Origin: Thalassolituus alkanivorans
Lineage (GTDB): Bacteria; Pseudomonadota; Gammaproteobacteria; Pseudomonadales; Oceanobacteraceae
Direction: 5' to 3'
Assembly: GCF_020447205.1 (NCBI RefSeq)
Contig: NZ_JAJAEL010000005.1
Location: 102,364 to 166,363, forward strand
DNA: 64,000 nt
Both the position numbers and the translations under genes were made by a program. The notes under the pieces were generated by a model, which searched no databases, was not told the DNA's origin, and was given only the letters and a program-made list of their open reading frames with translations. Of this stretch, positions 7,831 through 16,890 are shown piece by piece; position 1 is the stretch's first letter, and every line of letters begins with the position of its first letter.

Positions 7831-8817
7831 ATGATCCGCCATGTCACCCTGCTGGCCATGGGCCAGATGCTCAGTTCCAGTGTTGCTATTCCGCTGGAAA
7901 TGCTTGAGGCCACACGGGCGCGATTACGTCTGGCGCGCGATCCGCGTGCGGTGTTTCAGGTAGACGTGGTGGCACAGCAATTACAGCCGCTGACCATGCT
8001 GGGTGGTTTTCAGATCCGCCCGAGCAAAATTCTGGATGAAGTTGAACACACCGATTTAATTGTGGTGCCGGCACTGTGGCGTAACCCAAAACCGCAACTG
8101 GCGCAGCAGGCCGATACCATTGCCTGGCTGGCGCGTCAGTATCGAGCCGGTGCCAGCATTATTGCCATTGGTACCGGCGTTTGTTTGCTGGCAGAGGCCG
8201 GACTGCTGGATGGCAAGCCGGCCACCACACACTGGCATTATCTGGATCAGTTCGCGCGCGATTACCCCAAAGTAAAATTGCAGCGCCAGCATCTGCTGAC
8301 ACAGGATGGCCGGCTGTATTGTGCGGCCAGTGTGAATTCCGGTGCCGATTTAATGGTGCATTTTATTGGTCTGCAATATGGCCGTGAGCTGGCGTTGCAG
8401 GTAGAGCAGCAGTTCTCGCCGGAAGTACGTAATCCCTTTGAGAAAAAAGTCTTTTACGCCGATCAGGCGCATCAGCACCCCGATGAAGTAATAGCCTTAG
8501 CGCAAACCTGGCTGCAGCAAAATGTGCAGAAACCATTGTTGTTAAGTCAGCTGGCGGCTGATGCCGGTTTAAGTGAGCGCCAGTTTGACCGGCGCTTTCG
8601 TGCAGTTACCGGTACCACACCGACGCAATATCTGCAGAAATTACGCTGTGACAATGCCCGCGATTTATTGCAGAACTCCAATCTGAGTGTGGCCGATATC
8701 GCCGCCGCCGTGGGGTATAACGACGGTGGTTATTTTACCCGGATTTTCCGCCGGCTGGCCGGGCAGACGCCGGCAGAATACCGCAAAAAAGTGCGGGCCA
8801 AGTTGTTCAGTAGCTGA
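7831..8817 (+). CDS. GlxA-type transcriptional regulator (DJ-1/PfpI-like + AraC domain)
   Basis: A 328-residue regulator. Residues about 1-190 form a DJ-1/PfpI-like amidase-fold sensor domain; the nucleophile-elbow region reads GTGVCLLAEAGLL, with a Cys near 118. Residues about 215-320 form the AraC pair of helix-turn-helix motifs: LLLSQLAADAGLSERQFDRRF, then LSVADIAAAVGYNDGGYFTRIF and the family signature ending in PAEYR. Such proteins activate genes in response to small metabolites. It lies divergent to fabY, so fabY is one possible target, but no site was identified. Confidence 0.85.
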   Translation: MIRHVTLLAMGQMLSSSVAIPLEMLEATRARLRLARDPRAVFQVDVVAQQLQPLTMLGGFQIRPSKILDEVEHTDLIVVPALWRNPKPQLAQQADTIAWLARQYRAGASIIAIGTGVCLLAEAGLLDGKPATTHWHYLDQFARDYPKVKLQRQHLLTQDGRLYCAASVNSGADLMVHFIGLQYGRELALQVEQQFSPEVRNPFEKKVFYADQAHQHPDEVIALAQTWLQQNVQKPLLLSQLAADAGLSERQFDRRFRAVTGTTPTQYLQKLRCDNARDLLQNSNLSVADIAAAVGYNDGGYFTRIFRRLAGQTPAEYRKKVRAKLFSS

Positions 8818-8914
8818 AACAGGCTGTTTGGGATAACGACTTTAATAATACGGTCATCCTTTCCATTTCTATTGTAATCTTGAGCCCGTCAGAGAAATTA
8901 CTTTATGGATAAAA

Positions 8915-9952
8915 ATGTACGGAAACTTATTAAAAATACTGCTGTTTGTTCAGCTGGCGTTAATTATTACTCCTGTGCAGGCAGGTAAAAATAAAGATTA
9001 TTCAGATCTGACCTATTATTCGCTGAGCAGCAATAATACCTTTCCGGACGCTGCTTATCAGTCGCTCACCGGGTTGGGTGATGATGATCTGGTTGTGGCT
9101 ATCAGCCTTGATGACACTCCCTATCAAAAGGAGATCAGTTTCAGGGTGGAAGCCGTAGCCGGAAAACTTTATGCGCCGGATATTGTTGTGCTGGATGAAC
9201 ATTTTCGCGTTATTCAGTTAACCAGCTCTTATGTGGATATTGATGCCTGCGATGACGATCTGGATCATTATGTTGTACTCAATAGCGAAGCCCGTTATCT
9301 GGTGATAAAACCAGGGCATCGGGGAAACAGAAAAGAATGGGATATTTGTTTCGCGTGGCAGTTGCTGCCTATATTACCTTTGCCAATCTTCTATCCCTCT
9401 TCGGTTTATTCCGCATATGAGCCGGAAGGGAAGTCCAGTCTGGAAATAGACAAGGTATGGAATGAACGAACGCGCTTTTTCTGGTCTTCTGAGCTGGAAA
9501 GTAATGGTAAGGATTTTTTGCGCAGCAGCGACAATCCGGACTTTAAAACCCCACCCAGCGTGAACTTTCATCTCGGCGCTGATGTGCCTTTAAATCCTAC
9601 GTCCTTTCTCCGCGCCACCCTGGGCGCGCGCTTTACCACGGTCAACGATCAGCAGCAAAAAGGTCAGATGCTGTATCTCGGCGCCGGTTACCGGCCAACA
9701 CAAAACTGGAATATCAGTGCCGGACTGCGGGCGGAGTTTAAGCGCAGCCAGATTGCTCCCTGGATTGATTATCAGGGCAATGCAGCGGTGAAGTATGACA
9801 CCAGCTATGGCTTGCGCCTGGGAGCGGGTTATCACCTCGGCCGTTCCTGGAGCTCTGAATTGTCAGCAACCTTGCTGGAGCTGGAAACCCAGTCGGGCGT
9901 GTCGGTGTCTGGTAGCAGTTTGTCGCTGGCGCTCGTTTATCACTTCAATTAA
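8915..9952 (+). CDS. predicted outer-membrane beta-barrel protein, function unknown
   Basis: A 345-residue protein with a signal peptide (residues 1-23, cleavage after PVQA). The N-terminal part to about 165 resembles a soluble periplasmic beta domain with a DACDDDLD segment. The C-terminal part from about 200 consists of alternating amphipathic strands such as FLRATLGARF, QMLYLGAGYR and YGLRLGAGYH, and ends in ALVYHFN, close to the aromatic-ended signal of outer-membrane barrels. No specific family is recognised. Neighbours give no clue: it stands alone before the aceEF region. The ribosome binding site is weak. Confidence 0.55.
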   Translation: MYGNLLKILLFVQLALIITPVQAGKNKDYSDLTYYSLSSNNTFPDAAYQSLTGLGDDDLVVAISLDDTPYQKEISFRVEAVAGKLYAPDIVVLDEHFRVIQLTSSYVDIDACDDDLDHYVVLNSEARYLVIKPGHRGNRKEWDICFAWQLLPILPLPIFYPSSVYSAYEPEGKSSLEIDKVWNERTRFFWSSELESNGKDFLRSSDNPDFKTPPSVNFHLGADVPLNPTSFLRATLGARFTTVNDQQQKGQMLYLGAGYRPTQNWNISAGLRAEFKRSQIAPWIDYQGNAAVKYDTSYGLRLGAGYHLGRSWSSELSATLLELETQSGVSVSGSSLSLALVYHFN

Positions 9953-10324
9953 CCGCTATCAGCGGGACGCCCGGGCAGTGTTACTGGTCGGGCGTCGCTC
10001 TCCGTTTTTGCGCCTCCTGAATTCCTCTCTACGACCTTGGTGGTAAAAATTGGTCATTCTGTAAAAAAACTACAGGAATCCATTGTCAACGCCGTTTGTT
10101 CAGTGCAGACTGGGTTTTGTCAAGGATTTATGGGCTTTTATTCTGTAAAAGTACTACGAAATGGCCTTGGTAAAACTACCTAAAGGGTCTTATCTATGAT
10201 CATTTTTGAAGAAAAGGATAATAGGTAAGACCAATTTAGATGGGGTTGCAGCTCATAAGGCTGTAACGGACTCAGTGCCGGACTTATCGGTTGCGGCACG
10301 TACAATCAGGAGACCGGAGTTCAG
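9953..10324 (+). other. intergenic leader of aceEF (372 bp)
   Basis: No gene is seen here. It contains an 18-base direct repeat, ATTCTGTAAAA-NN-ACTAC plus flank, at 10056-10073 and 10140-10157 (16 of 18 identical, 84 bases apart), and the PdhR-type box listed separately. The aceE promoter must lie here; TATGAT at 10195-10200 is a possible -10 element without a convincing -35. Confidence 0.5.
10220..10236. promoter_or_regulatory. PdhR-type operator upstream of aceE
   Basis: The sequence AATAGGT-AAG-ACCAATT matches the known PdhR consensus AATTGGT-NNN-ACCAATT at 13 of 14 specified positions. It sits 89 bases before the aceE start. In E. coli, PdhR represses the pdh operon from such a site and pyruvate releases it. 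The cognate regulator is encoded in this window at 25899-26663. Confidence 0.65.
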
Positions 10325-13003
10325 ATGACACACGATGTCGATGTTTACGAAACCCAGGAATGGCTGGATTCACTGCATGCCACCATTCGTCACGCTGGCC
10401 CTGAGCGGGCTGCCTTCTTACTGAAAAAACTCTTCGACCATGCCATGGCCAAAGGCGTTGCTTTGCCGCCCGCCATTACCACGCCATACCGCAATACCAT
10501 TGCCCCGGAAAAAGAAAAGCGCATGCCCGGCGATTTATTTATGGAACGCCGTATACGCTCGTTAATCCGCTGGAACGCGTTGGCGATGGTGATGCGCGCC
10601 AACGATAACGACGAAGGCCTGGGTGGTCATATTGCTTCGTTCTCGTCGGCCGCGACCTTATATGACGTTGCTTTTAATTATTTTTTCCGTGGCAACGATG
10701 ATGGTCACCTGGGTGACCTGATTTATTTTCAGGGCCATTCGGCACCGGGTATTTATGCGCGCTCTTATCTGGAAGGGCGCTTTGACGAGCAACAGCTCGA
10801 CAGTTTCCGCCGCGAAGTCGATGGCAATGGTCTGTCGTCTTATCCGCACCCATGGCTGATGCCCGATTACTGGCAGTTCCCGACGGTATCCATGGGGCTG
10901 GGGCCAATTCAGGCAATTTATCAGGCGCACGTGATGCGTTATTTATCCGCCCGTGATCTGGTTGCCCGTGGCGACCGTAAAGTCTGGGCCTTTCTGGGTG
11001 ACGGTGAATGTGACGAGCCGGAAACTCTCGGCGCTATTTCTTTGGCCGGGCGCGAGCAGCTGGAAAACCTGATTTTTGTCGTTAACTGCAACCTGCAGCG
11101 TCTGGATGGACCTGTTCGTGGTAACGGCAAAATCATGCAGGAACTTGAAGGCGTATTCCGTGGCGCCGGCTGGAATGTGATTAAAGTGGTGTGGGGACGG
11201 CACTGGGATATTCTGCTGGAAAAAGATAAATCCGGCATGTTGCAGAAACGCATGGACGAAGTCTGTGACGGTGATCTGCAGAACTACAAAGCCAATGGTC
11301 CGGCCTATACCCGTGAACATTTCTTTGGCGCTTATCCGGAATTAAAAGAACTGGCTGACGAACTGACCGATGACGATATCCGCAAACTGAACCGCGGTGG
11401 TCATGATCCGTTTAAAGTCTATGCCGCCTATGCGGAAGCCGTTGCCCATAAAGGCCAGCCAACTGTGGTGCTGGCGCAGACAGTAAAAGGCTATGGTCTG
11501 GGTGATGCCGGCGAATCGGCCAATATTACTCACTCGGTGAAAAAACTCGATAAAGAAGCGCTGAAGCAATTCCGTGACCGCTTTGCCATTCCGCTGACCG
11601 ATGACCAGCTGGATGACGTGCCGTATTACCGTCCGGCGCCGGACAGTCCGGAAATGAAATACATGCGCGAACGCCGCGAGCAGCTGCATGGTTTTGTACC
11701 GTCACGCCGTCCGGATTTTGAGCCTTTAAATGTCCCGGCACTGGAAGCCTTCCAGAGCCAGCTCAGCGGTAGTGGCGAACGTGAATTATCGTCGACCATG
11801 AGTTTTGTGCGGGTGTTATCGCAACTGGTTAAAGATAAAAACATTGGTCAGCGGGTCGTGCCTATTGTGCCGGATGAAGCCCGTACCTTTGGTATGGAAG
11901 GTATGTTCCGCCAGTTGGGTATTTATTCCTCTGCCGGGCAGAAATATACCCCGCATGATTCCAATCAGATCATGTATTACAAGGAAGATAAGAAAGGCCA
12001 GATACTGGAAGAAGGCATCAACGAAGCCGGTGCGATGTCGGCCTGGATTGCGGCGGCGACGGCGTACAGTAACAGCCATTGCCCGATGATTCCGTTCTAT
12101 GTGTTTTATTCGATGTTTGGTTTCCAGCGTATCGGCGACCTAGCCTGGGCGGCTGGTGATATTCAGGCGCGCGGCTTTTTAATCGGCGCGACCTCCGGCC
12201 GTACCACGTTAAACGGTGAGGGGTTGCAGCATCAGGATGGCCACAGTCATTTAATGGCACACACCATTCCTAACTGTAAATCCTACGACCCGACCTATGG
12301 TTTTGAGCTGGCGGTCATTATTCAGGATGGTTTAAAGCGCATGTACGGGCAGCAGGAGAACTGCTTCTATTACATCACCACCATGAATGAAAACTACGCC
12401 CATCCGGATATGCCACAGGGTGCCGAAGAAGGCATTATCAAAGGTATTTATCTGCTGAAAGGTGGTAAGAAATCCAAGGCGACCGAACCCCGGGTACAGC
12501 TGATGGGTGCTGGTTCTATTTTGCGTGAAGTGGAAGCTGCGGCGGATATTCTGCGCAACGATTACGGCGTTGAGTCGGATATCTGGAGCGTAACCTCGGT
12601 GAACGAACTGGCGCGTGATGGTCAGCGCTGTCAGCGTGAAAATCTGCTTAAACCGGATGCTGAAGCGCAGGTGCCGTATCTCACTCAGGTACTGGCCGAT
12701 AAAAAAGGCCCGGCGGTGCTTGCGACCGATTATATCAAGTCGTATGGCGAGCAGTTGCGTGCCTTTATTCCGCAAAACTGTGGTGGTGCCGCAGGGTTTA
12801 AGGTGCTGGGAACCGATGGTTTTGGCCGCAGTGATACACGTAAAAAGTTACGTCATTTCTTTGAAGTCAGCCGTGAATTTATCGTACTGGCCGCACTCAG
12901 CAGCCTGGCCGAAGAAGGTAAGCACTTCACTAAAGATGATCTGTTGAAAGCGCGCAAAGCCTTAGGCATTGCGGCAGACAAAAACGACCCGACCCTGTGC
13001 TGA
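10325..13003 (+). CDS. aceE: pyruvate dehydrogenase E1 component (homodimeric)
   Basis: An 892-residue protein of full family length. It decarboxylates pyruvate with thiamine diphosphate and passes the acetyl group to the lipoyl domains of AceF, feeding acetyl-CoA to the TCA cycle. The thiamine-diphosphate motif is visible as GDGECDEPE near 223, ending in VVNCNLQ; GLQHQDGHSH near 638-647 belongs to the conserved active-site region of E1. It starts at ATG 10325 with CGGAG just upstream. It is followed after 13 bases by aceF, so the two form an operon, and is preceded by a PdhR-type box, suggesting pyruvate-responsive repression. No lpd gene follows within the window, so E3 must be encoded elsewhere. 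Confidence 0.97.
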   Translation: MTHDVDVYETQEWLDSLHATIRHAGPERAAFLLKKLFDHAMAKGVALPPAITTPYRNTIAPEKEKRMPGDLFMERRIRSLIRWNALAMVMRANDNDEGLGGHIASFSSAATLYDVAFNYFFRGNDDGHLGDLIYFQGHSAPGIYARSYLEGRFDEQQLDSFRREVDGNGLSSYPHPWLMPDYWQFPTVSMGLGPIQAIYQAHVMRYLSARDLVARGDRKVWAFLGDGECDEPETLGAISLAGREQLENLIFVVNCNLQRLDGPVRGNGKIMQELEGVFRGAGWNVIKVVWGRHWDILLEKDKSGMLQKRMDEVCDGDLQNYKANGPAYTREHFFGAYPELKELADELTDDDIRKLNRGGHDPFKVYAAYAEAVAHKGQPTVVLAQTVKGYGLGDAGESANITHSVKKLDKEALKQFRDRFAIPLTDDQLDDVPYYRPAPDSPEMKYMRERREQLHGFVPSRRPDFEPLNVPALEAFQSQLSGSGERELSSTMSFVRVLSQLVKDKNIGQRVVPIVPDEARTFGMEGMFRQLGIYSSAGQKYTPHDSNQIMYYKEDKKGQILEEGINEAGAMSAWIAAATAYSNSHCPMIPFYVFYSMFGFQRIGDLAWAAGDIQARGFLIGATSGRTTLNGEGLQHQDGHSHLMAHTIPNCKSYDPTYGFELAVIIQDGLKRMYGQQENCFYYITTMNENYAHPDMPQGAEEGIIKGIYLLKGGKKSKATEPRVQLMGAGSILREVEAAADILRNDYGVESDIWSVTSVNELARDGQRCQRENLLKPDAEAQVPYLTQVLADKKGPAVLATDYIKSYGEQLRAFIPQNCGGAAGFKVLGTDGFGRSDTRKKLRHFFEVSREFIVLAALSSLAEEGKHFTKDDLLKARKALGIAADKNDPTLC

Positions 13004-13016
13004 GAAGGAGGCCATC

Positions 13017-14696
13017 ATGAGTAAACTGACTGTGACTGTGCCCGATATCGGTGGTGCAGAGAATGTGGAAATTATTGAAATTAATGTCGCGGTGGGCGAC
13101 AGCGTAAACGCCGATCAGGATTTACTGGTACTGGAAACCGATAAAGCAACGATGGAAATTCCGTGCCCGCAGGCCGGTAAAGTTCAGGCGTTGCTGGTTA
13201 AGGTTGGCGATAAAGTCTCTGAAGGCTCGGCCATTCTGGAGCTGGAATCAGCAGATTCTGCTGACACTGAGCAGAACAATGCAGAGCAGATCAGTGCAGA
13301 ACCAGCGGCCGCTGCGCAAGAGCCTGCTCCGGCGGCTCCTGCGGCAGAAATAAACGCCGGTTCAGCAGCAGATAGTGTGGAAAGTCTGATTGATCTGGTG
13401 GTGCCTGATCTGGGCGGTGCCAGTGAAGTCACCGTGATTGAACTCTGTGCGCGGCCTGGCGACACCCTCAGTGCTGACGATTCGCTGATCGTACTGGAAA
13501 GCGATAAAGCCAGTATGGATATACCGGCACCACAGGGCGGCACATTAAAGGAATTGCTGATTAATATTGGCGACAAAGTGAAAGAGGGCCAGGTGTATGG
13601 CAGGCTGCTGACACAGGAACAGCCGGGCTCTGCAGCATCAGCTCAACAGACATCGGCTCAGCCAGCGTTAAATAAAGCGGTGGAAAATGCACCAGCGCCA
13701 ACAGCAGCTGCTGTTTCTGCGGTGCCTGTAGCTGCCGCACCTGTCGTGTCTGAAACGACAAACAGCGCGGAAAAAACCGATATTCATAATGTCTACGCCG
13801 GTCCGTCTTCCCGTCGTCTGGCGCGACAACTGGGTGTCGATTTAACCAAAGTAAAAGGCACGGGAGACCGTAGCCGTATTACCAAGGACGATATCCGTGA
13901 CTACGTTAAAGCGCTGGTAAAACAGGCTGAAAGTGGCGTTGCTGCGGTGACTTCTGGCGCTGGTATTCCTGCGGTTCCGGCGGTTGATTTTGCACAGTTC
14001 GGTGAGATTGAACTGCAACTGATGAGCAAAATTAAAAAGGTCACGGCGGCTAATATGAGTCGTAACTGGCTGAATGTGCCGCACGTTACGCAGTTTGATG
14101 AGGCGGATATTACCGATCTGGATGCTTTCCGTGCTTCGATGAAAGCGGAAGCGGAAAAACAGGGCGTTAAACTGACTCCGCTGCCGTTTTTAATTAAGGC
14201 AGCGGCCAGTGCCCTGACGCTGGAGCCCAGCTTTAATGTGTCGCTGCATCATGATGGCGAACATATGGTGCAGAAACACTATGTGCATATCGGTATCGCC
14301 TGCGATACGCCGAATGGACTGATGGTGCCGGTGCTGCGTGATGCCGATAAAAAAGGCATTTACCAGATCGCCCGTGAAGCCAGCGAGCTGATTGAAAAGG
14401 CCCGTAACGGTAAGCTCAAACCTAACGAAATGCAGGGGGGCTGCTTTACCATTTCCAGCCTGGGTGCGATGGGCGGTACCGGCTTTACGCCAATTGTGAA
14501 TGCACCGGAAGTGGCGATTATGGGCGTGTCTAAGGCGCAGATAAAACCACAGTGGAACGGCAAAGAATTTGTGCCGCGTAATATGCTGCCGCTGGCGGTC
14601 TCTTACGATCACCGGGCGATTAACGGTGCTGACTGTGGCCGCTTCTTCACCACGCTGGTGGCGTTGTTGTCGGATGTGCGTCGTCTGATTTTATAA
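13017..14696 (+). CDS. aceF: dihydrolipoyl acetyltransferase, E2 of pyruvate dehydrogenase
   Basis: A 559-residue E2 chain, started at ATG 13017 because GAAGGAGG lies at ideal spacing and MSKLTVTVPDIGG is the usual N-terminus. Two lipoyl domains are present, with attachment lysines at Lys43 (ETDKATME) and Lys164 (ESDKASMD), joined by Ala/Pro/Glu-rich swinging linkers. A peripheral-subunit-binding domain lies at about 257-300 (SSRRLARQLGVDL). The catalytic acyltransferase domain ends with the motif SYDHRAINGAD, where Asn replaces the Asp of the textbook HxxxDG motif; the same change occurs in Pseudomonas AceF. It transfers acetyl groups to CoA and forms the core of the complex. It is cotranscribed with aceE. 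Confidence 0.96.
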   Translation: MSKLTVTVPDIGGAENVEIIEINVAVGDSVNADQDLLVLETDKATMEIPCPQAGKVQALLVKVGDKVSEGSAILELESADSADTEQNNAEQISAEPAAAAQEPAPAAPAAEINAGSAADSVESLIDLVVPDLGGASEVTVIELCARPGDTLSADDSLIVLESDKASMDIPAPQGGTLKELLINIGDKVKEGQVYGRLLTQEQPGSAASAQQTSAQPALNKAVENAPAPTAAAVSAVPVAAAPVVSETTNSAEKTDIHNVYAGPSSRRLARQLGVDLTKVKGTGDRSRITKDDIRDYVKALVKQAESGVAAVTSGAGIPAVPAVDFAQFGEIELQLMSKIKKVTAANMSRNWLNVPHVTQFDEADITDLDAFRASMKAEAEKQGVKLTPLPFLIKAAASALTLEPSFNVSLHHDGEHMVQKHYVHIGIACDTPNGLMVPVLRDADKKGIYQIAREASELIEKARNGKLKPNEMQGGCFTISSLGAMGGTGFTPIVNAPEVAIMGVSKAQIKPQWNGKEFVPRNMLPLAVSYDHRAINGADCGRFFTTLVALLSDVRRLIL

Positions 14697-14706
14697 CCAG
14701 GCGTGT

Positions 14707-14789
14707 TATCGCGGGCATGGCCCGCTCCTACGAAAAATCGGCGTCTCTTGAAAGGAGCATATTTGGGTAGGAGCGGGCCATGCCCGCGA
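14707..14789. repeat. inverted pair of REP-type palindromes
   Basis: TATCGCGGGCATGGCCCGCT followed by CCTACG (14707-14732) is repeated in reverse complement as GTAGGAGCGGGCCATGCCCG plus CGA (14767-14789). Each copy has a GCGGGC/GCCCGC stem and a CTCCTAC tail, like Pseudomonas REP elements. Three more copies lie at 38.9-39.1 kb. The pair sits between aceF and the convergent CPBP gene and may act as a transcript end. Confidence 0.85.
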
Positions 14790-14818
14790 ATACCTTTAGT
14801 CTTAAGGATATATTCCTC

Positions 14819-15688
14819 TCAGCGCAGCCACTGCTCAGGCAGGCCTTTGGTCTGAATCATCGCGGCAAAATCCATGGCCAGTGCAATCATTACATGTACC
14901 GCAACACCACCCCAGATTGAGCGTGACTTTAACGCCAGAATGCCAAGAAAAAAGCCGAATAAAATTGCGCCGGTCGACTCCAGCCACAGCTTCGGAAAAT
15001 GCAGCATCAGATAGGGCAGGCACATCACCGCGACCGATAAACTGCCAAGCTGTGGCCGCAGGCCGTTCACCAGAAAACCGCGGAAGAAAAATTCAACGGC
15101 AATAAACTGGGTGATGTAAATACACTCCCAGAGCAACAGATCAAGCCAGCTTTTATGGGCCAGATTATAAAAGGGGTAGTGGTTGGCGAAGTCGTCGCGG
15201 AAGCTGGCCATAATGGCAAAAAACACAATCGGTGTAGCCAGCAGGCAATAACCTAACCAGTGCTTATGCACCTCGCCCCATTGCCAGCCATAATCACGGA
15301 CGGATTGCTTCAGCACGTATCGGATGGTGAGCATCGGGATAATAATAAAGGTCAGCAAGTGCCAGCCTCCCCACCAGACATAGCCCAGTAATTCGCGGTA
15401 CTGGCTGCGCTGATAGCTGATCAGCCACTGGTGGTTGTTGATGGCAAACAGGTTTTCCAGTAGCGGGATTGCAGTACGCAGATTGCTCGAGTATTTCAGG
15501 TAATGCAGCATCAGTAAGCAAACGCAGGCAACGGAAATCACAACCCAGGCGCGGTTTTTTAAGGTTGCCGGGCTGACATTCTGCCGCTCCTGCTCGGCCT
15601 GCTCATCAATAGCGCTGACGTGGGACCAGATCTGTTTCGGGTGCAGCCAGTACAGCGGGTTATGCAGGGGTCTGGATTGAGACGACAT
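14819..15688 (-). CDS. CPBP-family intramembrane protease
   Basis: I use the ATG reading MSSQSRPLHN (289 residues), which has AGG six bases upstream; a start two codons earlier is possible. The protein has about seven hydrophobic segments. The CPBP (Abi/CaaX protease-like) motifs are present: EFFFRGF supplies the Glu and Arg of motif 1, LHFPK the His of motif 2, and VHVMIALAMD the last conserved His. Motif 1 has a single Glu (VEFFFR) rather than the usual EE. Members are glutamate-type proteases in the inner membrane, some processing prenylated or bacteriocin peptides. No substrate gene lies nearby. Confidence 0.75.
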   Translation of the reverse strand: MSSQSRPLHNPLYWLHPKQIWSHVSAIDEQAEQERQNVSPATLKNRAWVVISVACVCLLMLHYLKYSSNLRTAIPLLENLFAINNHQWLISYQRSQYRELLGYVWWGGWHLLTFIIIPMLTIRYVLKQSVRDYGWQWGEVHKHWLGYCLLATPIVFFAIMASFRDDFANHYPFYNLAHKSWLDLLLWECIYITQFIAVEFFFRGFLVNGLRPQLGSLSVAVMCLPYLMLHFPKLWLESTGAILFGFFLGILALKSRSIWGGVAVHVMIALAMDFAAMIQTKGLPEQWLR

Positions 15689-15725
15689 AAACATCCTGTT
15701 TGTTAATTCAAAGCGCCCGGCGACG

Positions 15726-15803
15726 CCTGGTCAATGCAGGTGCCGCCGGCGCTTGGTTAATGCAGGTGCCGCTGGCACTTGGTTAATGCAGAAGCCGGCA
15801 GCA
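15726..15803. repeat. 26-bp tandem repeat, three copies
   Basis: Three head-to-tail units of 26 bases start at 15726, 15752 and 15778, sharing the core TGGTNAATGCAG(G)TGCC. The third unit is more diverged. It lies between the CPBP and marC-like genes and encodes nothing visible. Confidence 0.85.
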
Positions 15804-15834
15804 TTTTATAAATGCCTATGCTGCCAGCGCCATG

Positions 15835-16443
15835 TTAAAGCAAAAAGTAGGTCTTGATGCCGGACAGAATATTATTCACCGCCACCGATGCCAGAATCAG
15901 CCCCATCACCCGGCTGATAATACTGGCGCCACCATCACCGATAAGCCGGTGAACCCGGCTGGCCAGCAGGAGCAGGACAAAAACCACCCCCAGAACCGAC
16001 AGCATAACCAGCGTGGTCTGGGATTGTTCGAGCAGGCTGTAACGGTTGTTCTCGGTCATCAGTACCGCACCAAGCATGGCGCCGGGGCTTGCAATGGACG
16101 GCACTGCCAGCGGAAAAATAGCGGTTTCTCTGCCGTCGCGGGCGATGCGTTTTTCTTCAGCCGGTTTGCCTTCGCCAAAGATCATAGTCAGGGCAAACAG
16201 GAACAGCACGATACCGCCGGCAATCTGAAACGCCGACAGCGGAATATTGATGGCGGTCAGAATGATTTCGCCGGCCACCACAAAAAACAGCAGAATTGCG
16301 CCGGAGAATAACGTCGCCTGCAGGGCAATTTTTCGCCGTGTCGCTTCGTTATGCAGAGCGGTGACCGCAATAAACACCGGAATGGTACCGATGGGGTCGA
16401 TTACAGCAAAAAAGAAGATAAAAGTGGCGATCAGTTCGCTCAT
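15835..16443 (-). CDS. MarC-family inner membrane protein
   Basis: A 202-residue protein of the UPF0056/MarC family with six predicted membrane segments. The N-terminal half contains FAVIDPIGTIPVF, a hallmark of the family, and a matching half-repeat follows, including PLAVPSIASPGAM. The stop lies 31 bases beyond the 26-bp repeat. Function is not established; the earlier link to multiple antibiotic resistance was withdrawn, and transport activity is only assumed. It is a single gene read towards the CPBP gene. Confidence 0.85.
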   Translation of the reverse strand: MSELIATFIFFFAVIDPIGTIPVFIAVTALHNEATRRKIALQATLFSGAILLFFVVAGEIILTAINIPLSAFQIAGGIVLFLFALTMIFGEGKPAEEKRIARDGRETAIFPLAVPSIASPGAMLGAVLMTENNRYSLLEQSQTTLVMLSVLGVVFVLLLLASRVHRLIGDGGASIISRVMGLILASVAVNNILSGIKTYFLL

Positions 16444-16890
16444 AAGGCACCTAATGTTATGGATATCCAGACTATAAAGAAGTTTGATTGTTTGGGCAGT
16501 CTTTCTGACATTACGGCTTATCTGGTTTTGTAAGGTCTGTCGTCTGACTTTGAGTTTAGGGTGATCGCTGTCTTCAGATAAATTTTGTGACGGTCAAGGT
16601 TATTTCCGACGTTTTCTATTGCGCTAAGGGTTACTTTGAGCTGCCCTTTTGTTAAAGGGCAATAATGATGTGAAATTTTATGCTGCGAGGTATTAACGTA
16701 AAATGATTGGCCTATTGGGAATGTTTGTTTGGGTGACGATGAGCTGGATGGCGATCTACGAAGTAAAATAGCGAGTTTTTATCGTACGTGACTCATTGAG
16801 TCAGTATACGGATTGGTTGTGAACGCTCATTGACACTGATAAAAAACTTTTTTAATCTCACGCGAAAATACATAGTCAGGGATGAACGTT
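16444..16890 (+). other. long intergenic region before the giant lipoprotein gene
   Basis: This 447-bp AT-rich stretch separates divergent genes and should hold both promoters. One possible micro-ORF lies at 16703-16771, reading MIGLLGMFVWVTMSWMAIYE and two more residues, a hydrophobic peptide. Its nearest GAGG is about 12 bases upstream, too far for a good ribosome binding site, so it is only a candidate. No RNA structure stands out. Confidence 0.4.
16703..16771 (+). CDS. candidate 22-residue hydrophobic micropeptide
   Basis: ATG 16703 to TAG 16771 encodes 22 residues, mostly hydrophobic with three Met, two Trp and a charged C-terminal end (YEVK), which would suit a single membrane helix. 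Against it: poor ribosome binding site and no homology that I can recognise. Confidence 0.2.
   Translation: MIGLLGMFVWVTMSWMAIYEVK

Noticed and set aside
14707..14789. Intrinsic terminator of aceF
   Set aside because: The stems lack T runs and recur elsewhere in the window with the same tail, so a REP element is the better explanation.
15726..15803. CRISPR array
   Set aside because: Three 26-bp units follow each other without spacers; it is a plain tandem repeat.
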